From the NCBI RefSeq assembly GCF_000003815.2, contig NC_049997.1:11339256-11366666 (forward strand): DNA of 27,411 nucleotides, read 5' to 3'. Made by a program: the position numbers and the translations under genes. Numbering within the stretch: the stretch's first letter is position 1; each line of letters starts with the position of its first letter. Origin of the DNA: Branchiostoma floridae. Lineage: Eukaryota; Chordata; Leptocardii; Amphioxiformes; Branchiostomatidae. Below the pieces are notes generated by a model. That model saw nothing but the letters and a program-made list of their open reading frames with translations, made no database searches and was not told the DNA's origin. Shown piece after piece: positions 1 through 12,900 of the stretch.

Positions 1-601
1 CGATTTTTACCGTGAATATGCCGGGAAAGGAATATATGCCGGGAAAGGAATATACACCGGAAAGCTTGTACGGGCTAGGCGAAATCGGCCTACCCCCCCC
101 CCCCCCCAAAAAAAAAAATTGACAAGCTTCCCAGAGAGGCCGGTGAAGGAGGCTAGGTCTGGATAGGGTTAAATATGCAACTGTGCGTTATAAGGTCCAT
201 CTGTTTCTGAATTTACAGCTGTCAACGAGAAGAAGTTGAACCTATACATACCAGACTTGAGTATACATTAGTCATTGTGGATGTAGTAAGATACCTTGTG
301 TCACTGTAATTGTACCATTGCTTTGTTGTCATGGTCTTTACTTAGCTTCTAAGAACATAAAGGTACAAGACAGGTATTTCATTCGTTTCTTCATTTGTTT
401 CTTTTTATCAAATAACCTTGAACCTTCATCAGGGATGAAGAGGTGTACCCCTAAAAGTAGTTTCGTTTTGACATAACAAACACGTTGAAGAAAGCAGTAA
501 GAAATTATCTAGGGTCTGAAGTTTGGAAAAGGTCATAGCAGCTCATGAATATATGGTATAAGGAGACATAATGGCATTCTATATTCTATATTCGCATTTA
601 G
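1..601. other. Upstream flank or intron, no exon recognised
   Basis: Positions 14-65 hold about three imperfect 18-bp copies of a unit like ATATGCCGGGAAAGGAAT. A C15 run followed by an A11 run lies near 94-118. The rest is A/T-rich without a convincing exon, TATA box or signal-peptide ORF. It is most likely an intron or 5' flank of the polycystin gene. Confidence 0.5.
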
Positions 602-1785
602 TTGTACAGTGTCCCGAGCTGATCAAACCAACAAACGGTACCGTGAGCGGATCCAACTTCTTTGAGGACGTACTCACCTTCACGTGTCACACGGGATACA
701 GCCTTGTAGGTGCATCCCAGCTCACCTGCCGGGCTGATGGCACCTGGAGTGGAACCCCACCGACATGCACACGTAAGATGTTCCGACATTGACGGAAAAC
801 TGTAAGTAGCTAAAATGACGTAAACATGGTGGTTTACTGACTTACATTTGAGGGTTGTTGACTAGAGGCTCTGGATTCGGATTCCTGGTCCCAATATTGT
901 TAAAGGTAATGGGAAAGGTAATGTTACTTTACAAATGTTCCCTCACACGTGTTTGAGAATATCCACAGCTCGAGCATGTTAAAGAATGATCAATTCTGTC
1001 TTTTTTTTTTACAGTAATACAATGCCCGGCAATGTCGCATCCATTAAATGGTATGTACTCACCAGCGAGTGGTTCCAATCTCTACGAAGATGTCCTGAGC
1101 TTCAACTGTGACACAGGATATTATATTGTAGGAGCGACAACAATCATGTGTGAGGTCGACGGCAAGTGGAGTAACAGTCCTCCCAGCTGCGCAGGTTCAG
1201 CTTTTTCTGCATATGTACTATTAATCTCCTTTTAGTATCACAAAACCCACACATAGGAGAAAAAGTGGAATCCTTCCTCTTCCACTGTTTCAATAAAATA
1301 ATTTAAACTCAATAAGGTATTATTTAGAGCTCGCTTTTAGATTGGAATAGGAACATGCTATCTTTCTAGATAGGGTAAAACTGTAATTTCCAACACAAAA
1401 TTGGACTCAAATTTTCAACTCATCGTATTCAGTCTTAGCCAAGGAATGGACAATCCACTCCTTCTGTGACGTCAGAATGACTTCTACCAACACAGATAAA
1501 CTTACGAGTTAACGTGTTACCTTGTTAACGACACTATTTGTCTGTTTCTCTTTCATATTACCTGCAAATATCCTTAGAGCAAGAATTTACAATTAACTAT
1601 TTTCAAGAACAATATGATAATACAGGAGATATACATGCAGGAGGGGGGCAGAAATATGTGGATTGTCATGGACATTCCCCTTAATCTGGATAATATTAAT
1701 TATGGTTTAAGTTACACAAAATGAAAATGAAAGAAATTAACAAATCTCCACATTGTCATTGCCATTATATTGGTATATATTTATC

Positions 1786-1835
<50 letters not shown>

Positions 1836-3958
1836 TATATTGTTTCAATTCTTGTCTGAAAAATCTCTCCATTTCTCCACATTTTAGCCGTGCAGTGCCC
1901 GCTGCCGCCAGCCCCAGCCAATGGGGCAAGGATTGGATCAAACTTTTACCAGGACGTTGTGACGCTCACATGCAATGCTGGATACGATCTTGTTGGAAGT
2001 TCAAGTGTGACCTGCCAAGCTGACGCCACATGGAATGAAGTCTTCCCAAGCTGTACTCGTAAGCTACAAACCTGATCACATGTAGATAGGCAGAAACAGG
2101 CAAAAAATGTCATACATTGAATGTTAACGTCATTTCCTGTCATACGACTATGACGATGTAATTGATAGAATTTTAATTGCCAGAACCAACAATGTCAAAA
2201 TTGGCAACGACTTAGGTTTTTGTTTCACCGCATCAGCCGTGCAGTGCCCAACGTTGACACCTCCTGTCGATGGAAGCGTGAGTGGCTCCAATTTCTACCA
2301 AGACGTGTTGACGTTCACATGCGCTCCTGGATACGAGCTTGATGGAAGCGTCACTTCGACCTGCCAAGCTGACACCACATGGAGCGGAAGCACCCCAACC
2401 TGTACTCGTAAGATACAAATCATATCATATAATTGAATGCGAATGACAGTTAAAAGCACCGTTTATAAAGATTGGCACTTGTTGCTATCATGCAAGTAAT
2501 AAGTTACCTCAGTAGAAATGCTGCCATAATCCACAGTGAGTATAATTCATAACTCTTTTAGTCCATTCTTTTTGTCAGTTATGTATAAATTTGCCGTTTA
2601 AACGGGTTTTGTTTGTCTGTGCCAGTTGTGCAGTGCCCCTTGTTGCCGGCTCCTTTAAATGGTGATTCGAGCGGCTCCAACTTCTACCAGGACGTGGTTC
2701 AGTTCACATGTGACTCAGGATATGATCTGGTCGGAGATTCCAGTTCTACCTGCCAGGCAGACCGAACATGGAGCAGTAACACCCCGTCATGCAATGGTAG
2801 GATTTTTACCAATAGAAGTATTCAAATATGTCAAGCCTGTAAGTCTATCTTTGTTTGGTCCAAACCAGAAAATGGTCCTGACGCATACACATAATTTCTA
2901 CACCAAAAAGGTGGAATATATTAATTAGCAGGATGAATAAAATGAAATCATTTATGGTATATTCTATTCCATCTTCCACTATTATTACCATTGCTCACTG
3001 AACTATTGCCTTCATTGCTTTACTAGACTCCGATATTTCCTTACATTATCCAAGTTTCTCAACGATTTTTGACAAAGGTCAATGGTCCTCAAGGAGATCT
3101 ACATCTGTATCGATTTAGTGTAAGTGTTACAGTAACATACATGCATGAAACCTGTATTTGCTTCTATGACGTCGACACTGGCAAATCATTATCATTAGAA
3201 TGTGAATATGACTTTTCATTGGCAAATGCTTGGTTTAGCGTTTTACATGTAGGGAAGATATATACATGAAAAAGAACATTTTCAAGAAAAATAGTTTTGC
3301 ATGCTTAGAAAGTAACACTTATTCGAAAGCTCTGACTCTTATTTCAGCCATACAGTGCCCTATACTGACAGCACCCGTAAATGGTGCAATGACTGGAGAC
3401 AGAATTTACCAGGATGTGGTACAGTTCACGTGCAATCCTGGGTACGACCTTGTTGGAACTTCCAGCGTGACTTGCCAAGCTGACTCCACGTGGAATGGGA
3501 TCGTCCCGACCTGTACTCGTAAGATGTTTCTTTACCATGACAGCAAATTGGAACAATCAGTGACATGGAAATCATATTGAATTATGAATTCTTGCATACT
3601 TGTCACAACGTATTAATGTCAGTATAGTAAATGTGTCCTTAGCTTCATGAAAATGTTATCAGTAATTAGCATTGTCAATATTCTTTCTAGTCGTCTTCTA
3701 CATGTAACAGGGAATTTTTTTGGCTTATCTCTCGCCAACAGCCGAGTTTTAAAACTTTTTCAATGAGCGCATTTCTTTCTTTATCAGGTGTGCAATGCCC
3801 GGTATTGCCGTCTCCTGTAAACGGTGACTCGGGCGGCTCCAGCTTCTACCAGGACGTGGTGACATTCACGTGTAACTCAGGATATGATCTGGCAGGAGAG
3901 TCCAGTTCTACTTGTCAGGCAGACCGGACATGGAGCAGTAACGTCCCCTCGTGCAACG
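602..3958 (+). CDS. Exons for seven sushi/CCP domains of the polycystin gene
   Basis: Exons are 602-772, 1015-1194, 1888-2058, 2237-2407, 2626-2796, 3348-3518 and 3788-3958. Each encodes exactly one CCP (sushi) domain and is phase 1 at both ends, so any number can be duplicated or skipped without a frameshift. Six exons are 171 bp and the second is 180 bp. The domains show the four CCP cysteines and the signature order QCP...NG...Y.DV..F.C..GY.L.G....C..D..W....P.C. CCPs bind proteins or glycans in extracellular space. CCP5 and CCP7 are close relatives, as are CCP3, CCP4 and CCP6, indicating local exon duplication. An ATG at 571 reads in frame into the first exon, but the 14 residues it would add are a poor signal peptide, and the TTTAG before 602 fits an acceptor better. 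Confidence 0.9.
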
Positions 3959-6900
3959 GTAAGACTTACATCAATAGAAGAAGGAAAAATAATGTTGATT
4001 GAAGAACATCTCTCTGTTCATCACGTGCTGACAATGTAACTTATGTTCTATTTGCCATTTTGTAGACATTGACGAATGTTCAACTGCAAATGGTGGCTGT
4101 GACCATGTATGTACCAACACACTGGGCAGCTTCCAGTGTTCCTGTGTGACAGGTTTCATCCTGAACGTGGATGGCCTTTCCTGTGATGGTGAGAGTCGTC
4201 ATTGTACTTCTTAAGGCTTTTTTCATGGAAAATGTGACTTTCAAAGTTTACATTGCTTGATGAGGCAATACCCGTTGGAAATATAATATCTTCATTCAAC
4301 TTAAATCAAAGAAGGCTTTTAGTTTTTGTTCATATGATAAACTAGGAACCTGTAAGGCTTGATGCGTTAATTGCCCCTTATATCTATTTAGAAAATAATT
4401 TGTCACCAACTACACAGTTCAAAAGCAACAGACTTAAAACAGGAATTATCTATATAATTTTTTGCAACAGATGGTACATAAGTGATTTATTCTCCTATGC
4501 ATACAAATACATCACTCTACATCGAAATCCCCCTTTTCTTCCTTTTTTCAGACATTGATGAATGTACTGTTGGAAATGGTGGCTGTCAGCAGAACTGTAG
4601 CAACATTATCGGTAGCTTCTGGTGTTCCTGTGGGACCGGTTACACCTTACATACTGATGGTCTTACTTGTGAAGGTGAGAATCTTTCATATCAATCCGTA
4701 ATCACTCTCCTAGACACTTCCGTGTGCTTGGGAATCCCCTTTGGGGAACGGAAGAATGCAGACTAGCATGATGCAACTACGCACACGCGGATTCTAAATT
4801 CCTTTCATGCCTGTCCAATTAAGGGAATTCCTGACAAGCGGTCGCACACTATAGACTGAGGCGTCGCCAAAAATGATAATACTGGTCTTGAACCCGCCTT
4901 GCAGTTACTATTGTAAGAACAATGCAGGCACGTATGAGGCATGCGAGATTTGTTGACTTTCACTGACTGAGTTTTCATTCCAGCATTTGATCTCAGCATA
5001 TATGAAACGCTACAGCACATTGATAGATGAACGAAGGCATGTTTATCATATTCAAGTTTGTTTGTTTTCAATGCAGACGTGGACGAATGCCATGCTGCCA
5101 GCGGCGGATGTGAGCAGATGTGCACCAACACTGTCGGCAGTTTCCAATGTTCCTGTGGAAATGGTTATAGTTTGGGCAGCGATGGATTTGTTTGTGATGG
5201 TGGGAGACTTTAACAAAGTATAATCAGCATAGATAGGACCATCTTCTCTAGTTTTCTAGTTAGATGAGGCAATTACATGGAATTAAAAATTTGCCATCTT
5301 ACAAATATGCTTGGGTTCATTACTCTCCAAACAGAGGTTAGGCTCCGGCTGTTTTTAACGTTTTTTTATTCGTTTTATCGGGCTTTCTATTTTGTATTTT
5401 ATCTTGCTGTGTCAAAACCTAAAAAACAGCCGGACCCTAACCTCTACTTGGACAGTATGGATCCATGTGGCTTTAGCAATAGTCATTTTGTCAATTCTGT
5501 AGTATGGACTGTGTAAGGATATTTACTTGGGGGTTTGCGATAATCCATTGTTTTCATCCTGTAGACGTTAACGAGTGTTCATCTGCGAATGGAGGTTGTG
5601 GGCAGATTTGCAACAATATGATCGGAAGTTTCTATTGCTCTTGCGGAGATGGCTACGGCTTGAATGGCGATGGTTTTGCTTGTGATGGTAAGTATTTCAG
5701 GACATATCCCATTCCTGTTAGCTTAAAATGTTCAGACAGTCAAAGTTTCGTCAATGAACAGTTCTGTTCGGTTCGGTTCTTTGTGCACATCTTGTTAAGT
5801 TTTAAGTAGTTCTGATATCTTCCCTCCTAGCTTTGCGACCGCATCCTTCCCTCTCTAGCAAACCTGTCAGTGAGATGTAGAAGTAGCCATTGTCCCGAGG
5901 AAATCAGCAAACTGACCATAAAACGTTAACAAGTTATCCGTGCGTTATGTTACAATTTCAATCCATGTATCCGTACACAAAATAAAGCGCTTACCAGCAA
6001 GCTTTCGATCAGTCCTCTGATCCTTATCAAGTTGAAATGACCCAAAGCCTAAGTCAAGCATCCAGACCGGAAGTGTGACGTCAGCAAAGGGTCAAAGGTG
6101 CTTGGCAGTCGGTATCGGCCTCCGTCTCGGTTGAGGGAAGGTTGGTGGGCTCTGATGTAAATGGCCTTTTTCACTCCCCTGAGAAAGTATGTGGTGTACA
6201 AGTAAGTGCTGCAAAATCATATATCTTGTTTTTCTATGTATACAGATGTGGACGAGTGTGCTTATGTCAACGGTGGTTGTGAACAAACGTGTACCAATCT
6301 TCTCGGGGGTTTCCAGTGTTCTTGTGGCGTCGGATATATCTTAGATAATAGTGGGTTCTCTTGTAACGGTGGGCATCTATATATTTTGTCAAATATGCTT
6401 TCTTCCGTTTCTTTCCGATAAATAGTAACTAACTTCGTTTCATTGGCATCTTTATTTGCTTGCGTATAAATAACATACATGGGGGACTAGTTGCGTGATA
6501 TGAGGGTAAATCATTTATTCATAAATTAACATTAACTTGTTTAGCATTCGAAGATATGAACGATCCCAGCTTAAAATTCATATTACAAAAAAAAAACTAT
6601 TGCAATGCTACAATTTTATGTAGCCACAGAAATCTTTATTTATGAAAAGAAAATTTATGATAGCATCGCGTGTGATAACTCTTCCATAAATTTACTTTTG
6701 TTTCTTAACACAGACGTGAATGAGTGCGCATCCTTGAATGGTGGTTGTGATCAGACCTGCACCAATACTAGAGGCAGTTTTCGGTGTTCCTGCTTAACTG
6801 GTTTTATCTTAAGTAGCGATTACTTCGCTTGTGACGGTAAGTAATCAGTTGTTCTGGATCAAGCTAAAACATGGACTGTTAAAAGTCACATTAAGATATA

Positions 6901-9900
6901 ACTTGCTTCTAGGGAAACTATTGTTGGAGAGCTGTAAGTTCTTAACATGATAATGTCGATTTTCTGTCTTGTTCGAGTCGCCAACTATTAACACTTTTGA
7001 TATGTAAATCATGCAGATGTGGATGAATGCACCACTACAAACGGTGGCTGTGACCAGACTTGTATCAATAACATTGGGAGTTTCCAGTGCTCTTGTGGAA
7101 CTGGCTACATCTTGGACGCCAACGGGTTTTCATGCGGCGGTAATAAACATATTTGTTATCGTCAATTCTTGTATTTCTCAGAAAAGTTGTTTTGTCTTCT
7201 TATTATTACGTCTACATTTGTTTCCTTAATTAAATTACCAAACTAAAAACTGCATTCCACTGCGTTAAAGATCTAAGATAGATTTTTCTAAAATGTTAAC
7301 ATTTGATATTTATCCAGATATCAACGAATGTGCTACGGCAAATGGTGGCTGTGGGCAGATATGTGACAACAACATTGGGAGTTTTCGGTGCGTCTGCGGC
7401 ATTGGTTACTTGTTGCACGCGGATGGTTACGCTTGTGAAGGTACGTAGGTCTTTGCAATATCAATCAGTAACTTCTCAATATTTACTTTTGATATCCACT
7501 ATCTAGCAGTACATCGTTTCAGGGCTTTTTACATCTTGCTAAGGAAATAAAGACATATAATTGTCGAAATTATACATTTGTTAAAAGAGAAACTGTACTT
7601 TGACTAGGAATCGAAAAGGGGAATCCGGGACTTATATTTTAGACGTCTGTTTTTAACGCTTAGGTCCATGCTTCATCATAGTTTCTGATATTGCTATTAC
7701 CATGATTATCACCCCACTGAGGAACTTTTCTAAAATGATGTTACAGAAACCAACATACGTATCATAACTACAATTTCTTTCTTTGATAACAGACATAGAT
7801 GAATGTGATACCGCTAACGGTGTCTGTGGGCAGATTTGCAACAACACCGTTGGTAGTTATGAGTGCTTTTGCCATGCTGGCTACATACTGAATATCAACG
7901 AGCTTACTTGCGATGGTAAGCATACTTTCTTAAACAACATTGTCATTGTCACAAAAACACGATATATTTTTGATGCCGTTCGAAAGCTTATGACATTATA
8001 TGTATGACATGTAATTCCCATCTATTCTTGTCAGATATTGACGAATGTGACACAGCGAACGGTGGCTGCGGACAGTTCTGTAACAACACTGTTGGTAGCT
8101 TTAACTGCTACTGTGCAGCTGGGTATAGCATTGATGTGGACTGGTTTGCTTGTGATGGTAAGCTATAATTGAATTTGTTACAGAGTAAAAGAGCAGAGCG
8201 CGCCCTTTAACAATCTTTTATCCAATTACATACATCACAGTACTAGTGTCAGTACGTGACACCATGCATACATTTGATGATTACAGCTTTAGTAATACAT
8301 ATTCACATTACTTTAATTTGTAATTCCAACAAATGACAAGATCAATGTCTCCATACACTTGTTTAGCTTTTTAAAATTTTCTAGATGTTTTATATGACCT
8401 CACACTGGTGTGCATAATACATGCCTAAAACCACCTGTAATAAAAAGACGATAAATGTTATTAGACGTTCATTGTTGCCTATCACATTCTCATACCTGCA
8501 GGATTCAATCCTGTTTCGCATCTTTCATATTCGTCAACAACAACAACGTCCGTATCTTTAACATGGATCAAACCAGTTGCTGACATCAGCGGCTACAGTA
8601 TCATGTACATACCTACAACCGGTTCGTACTCTCCGTCCTAGTCCCTTATGGTTGCTTTATAGATTTCTAGCCTGATTAAAGTACGCTTCCAGTCACCCTA
8701 TACTACCACCGGTCAGGTCCAAAAGGGATGGAATTCCACAGAGAGAGATTTCTTTTTGTTATTCAAGTTATTACATTTCGAGATGGTGATGATTTGGGTA
8801 ATGATTTGGTTTTGTAATTCTTGGCACTCTCACATCATGTCTATTTGGCACATGTATATTACATTAGACAGCGAATCACAATCAATTCTTTTGTAGCAAT
8901 CTATCAGTCCTCGTTGATGACGTCCCTCTGGAGTGGTAACGGCACCAATGCAACGATTTCCGGATTGTTAAGCGGAGTGCAGTATTCCTTTACTGTCCTT
9001 GCCTTTGGACTGTGGAATGACAGTGCTAACACCAGTGTAGAGTGTATTACCGGTGATTATACTATTGTTGTTACTACACAGCACTCAATGAATTGACGTT
9101 TGAATAATTCATTTTCAAGTTGTATACATGTAGGAATTATATCTAATATTGTCATTTCTCATGAGCCTGTAAATAAGCTTTCCAGTAACTTTACGCTGGG
9201 AATGATTATAAAAAAGATACTGTTTTGTCAAACGTCTTCTTATTGCAAATACAGGCCTACCACCTCCTGCAAACTTCAGTGTAAGTCACATCAGTCCAAA
9301 ATCAGCCATTGTTCAATGGTTGCTGCCTGTAAGAGCGCTCGTGGTTGGCTACAGGGTGTGGCTAATAGACAAGGAAACTGCAACCACAATTGTTGCACAG
9401 CATCTGCCTGAAACTGCGGTCTCCACTGCCTTCACTTCTCTAACCCCAGCTACAGAGTACGTCATAGCAGTGAAGTGCATCAGTGCGTACATCGATGGAC
9501 CACAAGCAAACGTAACCATAGTAACAGGTGGGATCCTATTCATCACCTTAAGTAGAACTCGATGCTTGTGGCTTATCATTGACTTGTTCTGTTCTGCAAT
9601 CTTTCACCGGGATGAAACATTCTATGCTATCTGTTTTCGATATACACGAAGTTATGAATTGGTAATGAATCTATATGGATAAGACAGTTTTGTTGATTCT
9701 AATATCTCTTACATTTGGCATTTAAATTTCAGATACCGATGCTCCACTAGATCTTAAGATTGAGGATATCGAGTCCGTTAGCTTTGCTCTGTCCTGGATC
9801 CCACCAGTAGCTAAGCTCACTAGATACGAACTCACGTACAAAAGTCACGAACAAGGCAGGAAACGGCGATGGATGAGTTCCCTGACCCTTCCCGGTAGCA

Positions 9901-12900
9901 GCGATACGTTTTTGCTGCAAGAACTTGTCCCTGCCACCCAATACACCATCAGTTTGACAGCGGTTAGTCGGTTTGGAAGGAGTGAAGACGCAATCTTAAC
10001 AGCTATCACAGGTAAGAGGAAAGCAACAAGTATCCTGTTTATCAATGCCAAAATTGGGACGTGTAATCTTAAGTGAAAAGACACTCTTAGACGAAAGAAG
10101 GCAAGTCTTCTGCAGGGGCACTATTGTTGTTGTTGTTGTTGTTATTGTTGTTGTTGTTGTTGTTGTATGCAGATTTATGTCAATGTCACAATATTTCAGA
10201 CACGGACCCACCCACTGAACTGAAAGTTAGGAACGTTTCCTCCACCTGGATGTATGTGGTATGGACGCCACCTGTCGCAGCTGTGGTATCCTATGGTATG
10301 AAAGTAACTGAAGAAGTAAGCCAGAGGGAGATGCATTTCAGGTGAGCGAAATGTCGCGTTGTAATATATATAATAAGAATTGTATATTGTACATTTTACA
10401 ACAAATGTTAAGTCAGTTTTATCTATGGCAACTTGGCTGTTTACTGTCGATTTTACGATGATATACTCCCGAGTGTAGTGCATCAATGTAATGATCAGAA
10501 CTGAACACATCAATTATATCCCAGGGGGGGGGGGGTCAACTTGTATGTGTTTTGTTTTCAATCCTTTCAATCACCTACAAGGTGTTTTAGACCTACGAAA
10601 GGCAGGTGAGGTGAGTCAATGATGGGTACGAATGTTTCATCACTATGGTTGTTTTACCATCCTTAGTCATCACAATGTTGCAGATTAAGTTAATCAGAAT
10701 GATCAGTAAGTAAACTTCTCAGTCGCTGTATGCCCTCTTTCTTACTGCAGTATACCCGCTACCCTAACGGAGTTCAACATGACGGAGCTCCTACCAATGA
10801 CGGAGCACCTCATCCGGATTGCAGCCGCCAGCATGTACGGACGTAGTGTGGAAGCTGTGATCTTTGGTACGACAGACACCGTGAGCGCTGATGATCATGA
10901 TACAGGTACGTTTCCTTGTATCTCATCAATCATTATTGTGGCTGAGAATGAAACTACTAAATGTATACTGCATGATCTACTGTCTTAAAACGTTAGCCAA
11001 TATAAAGAAAACTCTCATCTTTCATTTATAGACACCGAAGCACCTGTAAGCTCCAAAGCCCCTGCGATGACAACAACAGACAAGGGGGATTTGAAGATCA
11101 AAGCCACAGCATTTTGGTTTGAAAATCTGGTATCCATTCCACAGATAAAAGGTAAAAACGTTGGTATTATCCTTTGTATCGAAAACATAACCGTTGTATT
11201 TCTAAAAATTGAGACGTACTCACAGTTCCAGACTTATTGAACTGCTTGTGTTTACTTTTCAGAATCTACGCCAGAATTACGCCCTTTTAAGTTGGTGCAA
11301 CTGGAGACTACAACGCCGATTGCAGTAACTGGTCAGACTAGGAAACTCATTTTTTTTTCCATTTACACATTGTTAACTGTATATTGTTCTAGGCCAGGAG
11401 CTTGAAGATCTATTTGTATCATTATCATTTCTTACTTTATATCTTATAACATGACAGAATTCTATTGGGCAGTTGTAATCACCTTTTAAATGAAAATGGA
11501 GATAAACTACTGATCGCACAAGTCATTTTCTATATTCTTTTACAGATTTCTACCCCAAAACTAAGGCGCCACCTTCAACCATATCATCACCAGGTGTGTA
11601 TTAGTAAGGGATGTATACAGATTTTTTTGTTTTGGCATCCGTCTGTCTCGGAAGACAATGGTAGGCAGACAGGGTGGGTTTAAGGCGACCCGTCTGCCTG
11701 GCCTGCACTTATTTTTAAGGTGAAGGAGGGGTGTGCACTTCCTTCTCCACCACCCTCTCGTCCACTGGCGCACTAAGTCCTACAGGGGCAATTGTTTGCA
11801 ACGTGTAAGACGGCCCCAGCAGATGCAGGTTTGTTATTTGGAGTTTCCGTCTCCTAGGAGGACTTCCGACCAAGGATGTAAGGGGTTCCTCCTACCCCTG
11901 ACTCGTGTGTCATGGCGGGTGCGTCATGCCCGAATATGCCCCTATGGCCTGTCACCACAACAAAGGCCTGTCACTGCCACTAGCCGAAGCTATGTACTCA
12001 TTTACACCTGAGTTAGGTGAGGAAAGTCGTGTAAAGTGCCTTTCCCAAGGGCACAAGATCGGTGACACGGCAAGCGGATTTGAACCCGGGACCTCTCGGG
12101 CCTGAGACCAACGCGCTCCCGATCGTGCCACGCGGTCCCACTATACAGATTAGTCTTTTTGAACTACTCTATAACAGATCCCATGAAGTTTCATTATGTG
12201 TGGAAAATCATTTTGTGCTACCAAATGTTATATATCGTTCTCAAATACATAAATACATGAAATATTGTTTTGTTATTAGGAAAGGTAATGACACGTTTAG
12301 CCTCACCTGATTGTATAAACATTTTTGTTGCCCTGTATTGTTTAGAATCTTAAGATTTTTTTATTCTGTATCCTTACTTGTAGTTTATAGTCGACTGTAA
12401 GAATGTCACTGCACTTCTTCCTGCGTCAATTCAGCCTGGAATCCAGCCGTGTTGTGCTTTGGTTGCTCCGCTAAGGTACGCTTCCTGCCAACACAGGCAG
12501 GAAGCGTACATTAGGAAAGCGACCAAAGCACAACGCGGCTGGATTCCAGGCTAGTGTCAATTAAGCTTCTATTAAACGGTTAGCCTCATAGGAAAGTCTG
12601 TTTCTTGATATTGAAGTTATTGCGGTTGCCTGGACACTCAAGTAAATGATAAAATATATGAAACAAAATAAAAGATTATTTGCAATCGTTACTATTTTTC
12701 AGTTCAACATAACGGAGGGAAACAACAGACTCCTGAACTGAAGCTTAGTCCTCATGAAGAGGTAATGACTTTTTTTAACATTAGTTGAATATGACATCAA
12801 AAATATCGATTTTGCACACCCTGATTATCTTCCTGTGTCATGCTACTGGAAATGCATTGGGCTTCACATCTATGTTACATTCAGTAACAACAAAACTTAA

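Noticed and set aside
1721-2023. 100-codon open frame with Tyr-Ile repeats
   Set aside because: It is translation through a (TA)n microsatellite followed by the wrong frame of the CCP3 exon.
3069-3269. 66-codon open frame in the CCP5-CCP6 intron
   Set aside because: It has no recognisable domain, no cysteine pattern of the neighbouring modules and no flanking splice sites in phase 1-1.
10124-10345. Poly-leucine open frame that looks like a signal peptide in front of FN3-4
   Set aside because: The leucines come from translation of the (GTT)n microsatellite in an intron; the FN3-4 exon begins downstream at 10200 (or 10173).
12061-12139. Possible tRNA gene on the minus strand
   Set aside because: The B box is good, but the acceptor stem does not pair, there is no terminator, and the sequence is continuous with a 518-bp retroposed element bounded by target-site duplications.
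11733-12310. Overlapping plus-strand open frames of 66-92 codons
   Set aside because: They lie inside or across the SINE on its antisense strand and have no coding character or splice context.
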